A stretch of 6,803 nt of DNA, taken from positions 3,818-10,620 of the forward strand of contig PEXL01000026.1 in NCBI GenBank assembly GCA_002779065.1. The letters run 5' to 3'. The notes beneath the pieces were generated by a model, which was not told the origin of the DNA, made no database searches, and saw only the letters and a program-made list of their open reading frames with translations. Numbering within the stretch: the stretch's first letter is position 1; each line of letters opens with the position of its first letter. Made by a program: the position numbers and the translations under genes. The stretch is from Candidatus Diapherotrites archaeon CG08_land_8_20_14_0_20_34_12. Its GTDB lineage: Archaea > Iainarchaeota > Iainarchaeia > Iainarchaeales > 0-14-0-20-34-12. Below are positions 5,343 through 6,803 of this stretch, piece after piece.

Positions 5343-6194
5343 ATTCTGCAAATTTTCCGCTGCTTTTAATGTGTTTTTAAGCAGGCAATAAACAGTCATT
5401 GGCCCTACTCCGCCAGGAACAGGGGTAATAAAAGATGCTTTCTTTTTTACTTTTTCAAAGTCAACATCACCCACAATTTTTCCGTTTGATAAGCGATTAA
5501 TGCCAATATCAATCACAACTGCATTTTTCTTAACCATCTTTGCAGTAATCAAATTCTGTTTTCCAACTGCTACACATAAAATATCTGCCTTTTTTGTGAA
5601 TTCAGATAAATTTTTAGTGAATTTATGACAGATAGTAACAGTTGCATTCTTGTTCAGGAATAATAATACAAGCGGTTTTCCAACAATTAAAGAATGCCCA
5701 ACCATGCAGACATTTTTTCCTTCAACCGGAATTTTATAATGCTCAAGCATCCTAATTATTCCAAGCGGGGTGGCAGGAATGAATGATTCCTTATCCTGCA
5801 GAAGCAAACCTAAATTCCAGCAGGTAAAGCCATCAACATCTTTCAAAGGGCAGACTGAATTAAGCACCTTTTGCATATCTAAATGTTTTGGCAAAGGCAC
5901 CTGAATAATTAATCCATGAACTTTTTCATCTGAATTCATCTCTTGAATCTTATCAATCAGTTTTTGTTCAGAAACATTTTCATCAAACCTAATTAATTCA
6001 GCATCAATGCCTATTGCTTTAGCATTTTTCAGTTTTTTTGAAACATAGATTTCAGAAGCATTATCCTTCCCTACAAGAATTATTGCTAATTTTGGCGTTA
6101 TTTTTGCCCTTGATTTGAAATCAGAAACTCTTTCTTTTAAATCAGAAAGCATTTTTTTGGATAATGAATTACCATCAAGAAGATCTGCTACCAT
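5334..6194 (-). CDS. folD: Methylenetetrahydrofolate dehydrogenase / methenyl-THF cyclohydrolase
   Basis: FolD oxidises 5,10-methylene-tetrahydrofolate and hydrolyses the methenyl product to 10-formyl-tetrahydrofolate, the donor for PurN and PurH. With the start at 6194 it has 286 residues, the usual length. Visible motifs: Y50-x3-K54 in EIYVSKK (active site), GLIIQVPLP at 94-102 with Q98, KDVDGF at 118-123 with D121, PATPLGI at 140-146, GHSLIVGKP at 166-174, ATVTICHKFTKNL at 184-196, and PVPGGVGPMT at 258-267. Departures are PATP for the common PCTP, GHS for the common GRS, and K191 where many NADP enzymes have Ser after CH. The last two lie near the cofactor phosphate site. An in-frame ATG at 6242 would overlap the upstream gene by 14 bases and add 16 atypical residues; TATTTAAT lies 22-29 bases before 6194, supporting that start. 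Confidence 0.95.
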   Translation of the reverse strand: MVADLLDGNSLSKKMLSDLKERVSDFKSRAKITPKLAIILVGKDNASEIYVSKKLKNAKAIGIDAELIRFDENVSEQKLIDKIQEMNSDEKVHGLIIQVPLPKHLDMQKVLNSVCPLKDVDGFTCWNLGLLLQDKESFIPATPLGIIRMLEHYKIPVEGKNVCMVGHSLIVGKPLVLLFLNKNATVTICHKFTKNLSEFTKKADILCVAVGKQNLITAKMVKKNAVVIDIGINRLSNGKIVGDVDFEKVKKKASFITPVPGGVGPMTVYCLLKNTLKAAENLQNKK

Positions 6195-6215
6195 AAAGTA
6201 ATTTACATTAAAGGA

Positions 6216-6237
6216 ATTAAATAGGTTGCTATTTAAT
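6216..6237. promoter_or_regulatory. Perfect 9-bp inverted repeat over the folD TATA box
   Basis: ATTAAATAG and CTATTTAAT flank GTTG. The minus-strand TATTTAAT (6223-6216) is placed 22-29 bases before the folD ATG at 6194, as expected for a leaderless start, and forms most of one arm. The other arm includes the TAG stop (6231-6229) of the upstream gene. A dimeric repressor bound here would cover the TATA box. A 3'-end stem-loop for the upstream transcript is the alternative. Confidence 0.5.
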
Positions 6238-6681
6238 ACCAAGAATTTGCCTTACGTCTGGTGCTTGCCTCATAAGAGTCTGATCTGAGTCAATTCTAGT
6301 TCTTACAGCCAGGCTACCAGGCCTTTTCATTATCAATTTCAATATTTTTGCTGCATCCAATTTCCCTTTTGATGGAACAGCAGGATCTGCCAAAACTTTT
6401 AAGCAGAAAATAGAGCAATTATCTAAAAAAGGATTAAAATTATAGGTAAGGGTATTGTACCTTTGCAGAGTCCCTAAAAGCATCTCAACAAAGCCTGCTT
6501 TTTCTACAGGAGTTTTTATGCTCCAATCCCTCGTAAATTCATTAAGCTGAACTCTTGCCTGCTCAACCATCGTTTCAACAATCTCGCCACCAGTCATTTT
6601 GCCTGATTCTTTTTTCCTTTGCCCAGGCGCACCTCTTAATTTCGTACCCATATTTCTTAACCAAGCTCTTAGTTTAGGCAT
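6229..6681 (-). CDS. Unrecognised basic 150-residue protein
   Basis: I do not recognise this protein. The first 28 residues (MPKLRAWLRN through QRKKESGK) are very basic. The remainder looks helical: residues 33-55 (EIVETMVEQARVQLNEF), 58-80 (PVEKAGFVEMLLGTLQRY), 88-98 (around NCSIFCLKVLAD, with C89 and C93), and a basic C-terminal part (105-150) rich in Lys/Arg and ending ILGIK. There is no signal peptide or membrane segment. TTTTTATA exactly 25-32 bases upstream supports the ATG at 6681; a second ATG (codon 11) is a less likely start. Like the basic protein at 3161-3937, it uses more arginine and somewhat more G+C than the enzymes nearby. It ends 34 bases before folD and may share its transcript or be separated by the intervening inverted repeat. 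Confidence 0.75.
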   Translation of the reverse strand: MPKLRAWLRNMGTKLRGAPGQRKKESGKMTGGEIVETMVEQARVQLNEFTRDWSIKTPVEKAGFVEMLLGTLQRYNTLTYNFNPFLDNCSIFCLKVLADPAVPSKGKLDAAKILKLIMKRPGSLAVRTRIDSDQTLMRQAPDVRQILGIK

Positions 6682-6705
6682 ATTTAAAAATCATAATAAA
6701 AAAGA

Positions 6706-6713
6706 TATAAAAA
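6706..6713 (-). promoter_or_regulatory. TATA box of the 150-residue protein gene
   Basis: TTTTTATA on the minus strand lies exactly 25-32 bases before the ATG at 6681, predicting transcription starting at or next to the start codon. The transposon-like end begins only about ten bases further upstream, so the promoter sits against a mobile-element boundary. Confidence 0.55.
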
Positions 6714-6722
6714 CAATAGCAT

Positions 6723-6803
6723 TACTGACATCCTCCACACCCTAAAGGGTGTGGGTTCCCCTTTAGGCTGCATATTCCATTAGTGTCTTTTGATGAATGT
6801 CAT
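6723..6803 (-). mobile_element. End of an IS200/IS605-type (TnpB) transposon
   Basis: The sequence TTACTGACATCCTCC followed by a G+C-rich hairpin and GTTCCC strongly resembles the conserved ends of IS200/IS605-family elements that carry tnpB. The hairpin is CCACACCC-TAAA-GGGTGTGG (6735-6754), a perfect 8-bp stem. A second perfect stem, CCTAAAGGG / CCCTTTAGG (6741-6749 with 6759-6767), overlaps it and would exclude it. Read on the minus strand, the order would be end of tnpB, hairpin, GGATGTCAG and then host DNA, so the rest of the element should lie beyond position 6803. The exact junction is not determined; it probably lies near 6722-6728. It could also be a stand-alone remnant without a working gene. 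Confidence 0.7.
6763..6803 (-). CDS. Possible C-terminal tail of a transposon protein (TnpB?)
   Basis: In one minus-strand frame the right edge encodes DIHQKTLMEYAA and then a TAA stop (6765-6763) at the start of the hairpin region. A tnpB reading frame commonly ends at this place in IS605-type elements. Twelve residues are too few to recognise the protein, and the stop could be chance. The call rests on the neighbouring hairpin. Confidence 0.3.
   Translation of the reverse strand, partial: DIHQKTLMEYAA

Larger units (their letters stand above)
6722..6803 (-). ncRNA. Possible 3' portion of a TnpB guide RNA (omega/reRNA)
   Basis: In TnpB-type IS200/IS605 elements the end next to the tnpB stop is known to be transcribed as a scaffold whose 3' guide is copied from flanking DNA. 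The two alternative stems here (6735-6754 and 6741-6767) suit such a structured scaffold. The guide would begin just left of the junction, around 6722 downward on the minus strand. The RNA is inferred from resemblance and position only; most of it would lie outside the window. Confidence 0.35.

Noticed and set aside
6195..6242. Upstream ATG at 6242 for folD
   Set aside because: It adds 16 atypical residues ahead of the normal FolD start, overlaps the preceding gene, and would place the start upstream of the predicted TATA box.

Overview
The window looks like chromosomal DNA of an AT-rich archaeon, most plausibly a small-genome DPANN-type lineage; this placement is inference. Several coding starts have a TATA-like octamer about 22-32 bases upstream and no convincing Shine-Dalgarno sequence. 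That is the layout of leaderless archaeal transcripts. Two small winged-helix proteins of archaeal style are also present. The metabolic enzymes, in contrast, belong to families best known from bacteria.

Layout from left to right. (1) Positions 1-732, minus strand: the N-terminal 244 codons of an exported, cysteine-rich protein that runs off the left edge, with a GTG (or TTG) start. (2) A 52-base divergent promoter. (3) 785-1438, plus: 5-formyltetrahydrofolate cyclo-ligase. (4) A 33-base-period tandem repeat between two convergent genes. (5) A minus-strand block: purH (1553-3118), an unrecognised arginine-rich protein with tyrosine-spaced repeats (3161-3937), purN (3951-4571) and a small winged-helix-like protein (4617-4889). 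(6) A divergent regulatory stretch, then a plus-strand winged-helix regulator (4999-5325). (7) Minus strand: folD (5334-6194), preceded by an unrecognised basic 150-residue protein (6229-6681). (8) 6723-6803: what looks like one end of an IS200/IS605-type transposon, possibly including the 3' part of a TnpB-associated guide RNA.

Four enzymes form one biochemical unit. FolD makes 10-formyl-tetrahydrofolate from methylene-tetrahydrofolate. The cyclo-ligase returns 5-formyl-tetrahydrofolate to the methenyl form. PurN and PurH spend 10-formyl-tetrahydrofolate at the two formyl-transfer steps of purine synthesis, and PurH also closes the ring to IMP. They lie on both strands and so are a cluster rather than one operon. 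Perfect inverted repeats lie at or next to the promoters of purN, folD and the plus-strand regulator, and a short palindrome lies upstream of purH, so local regulation is a reasonable hypothesis. No gap exceeds 300 bases without a gene.
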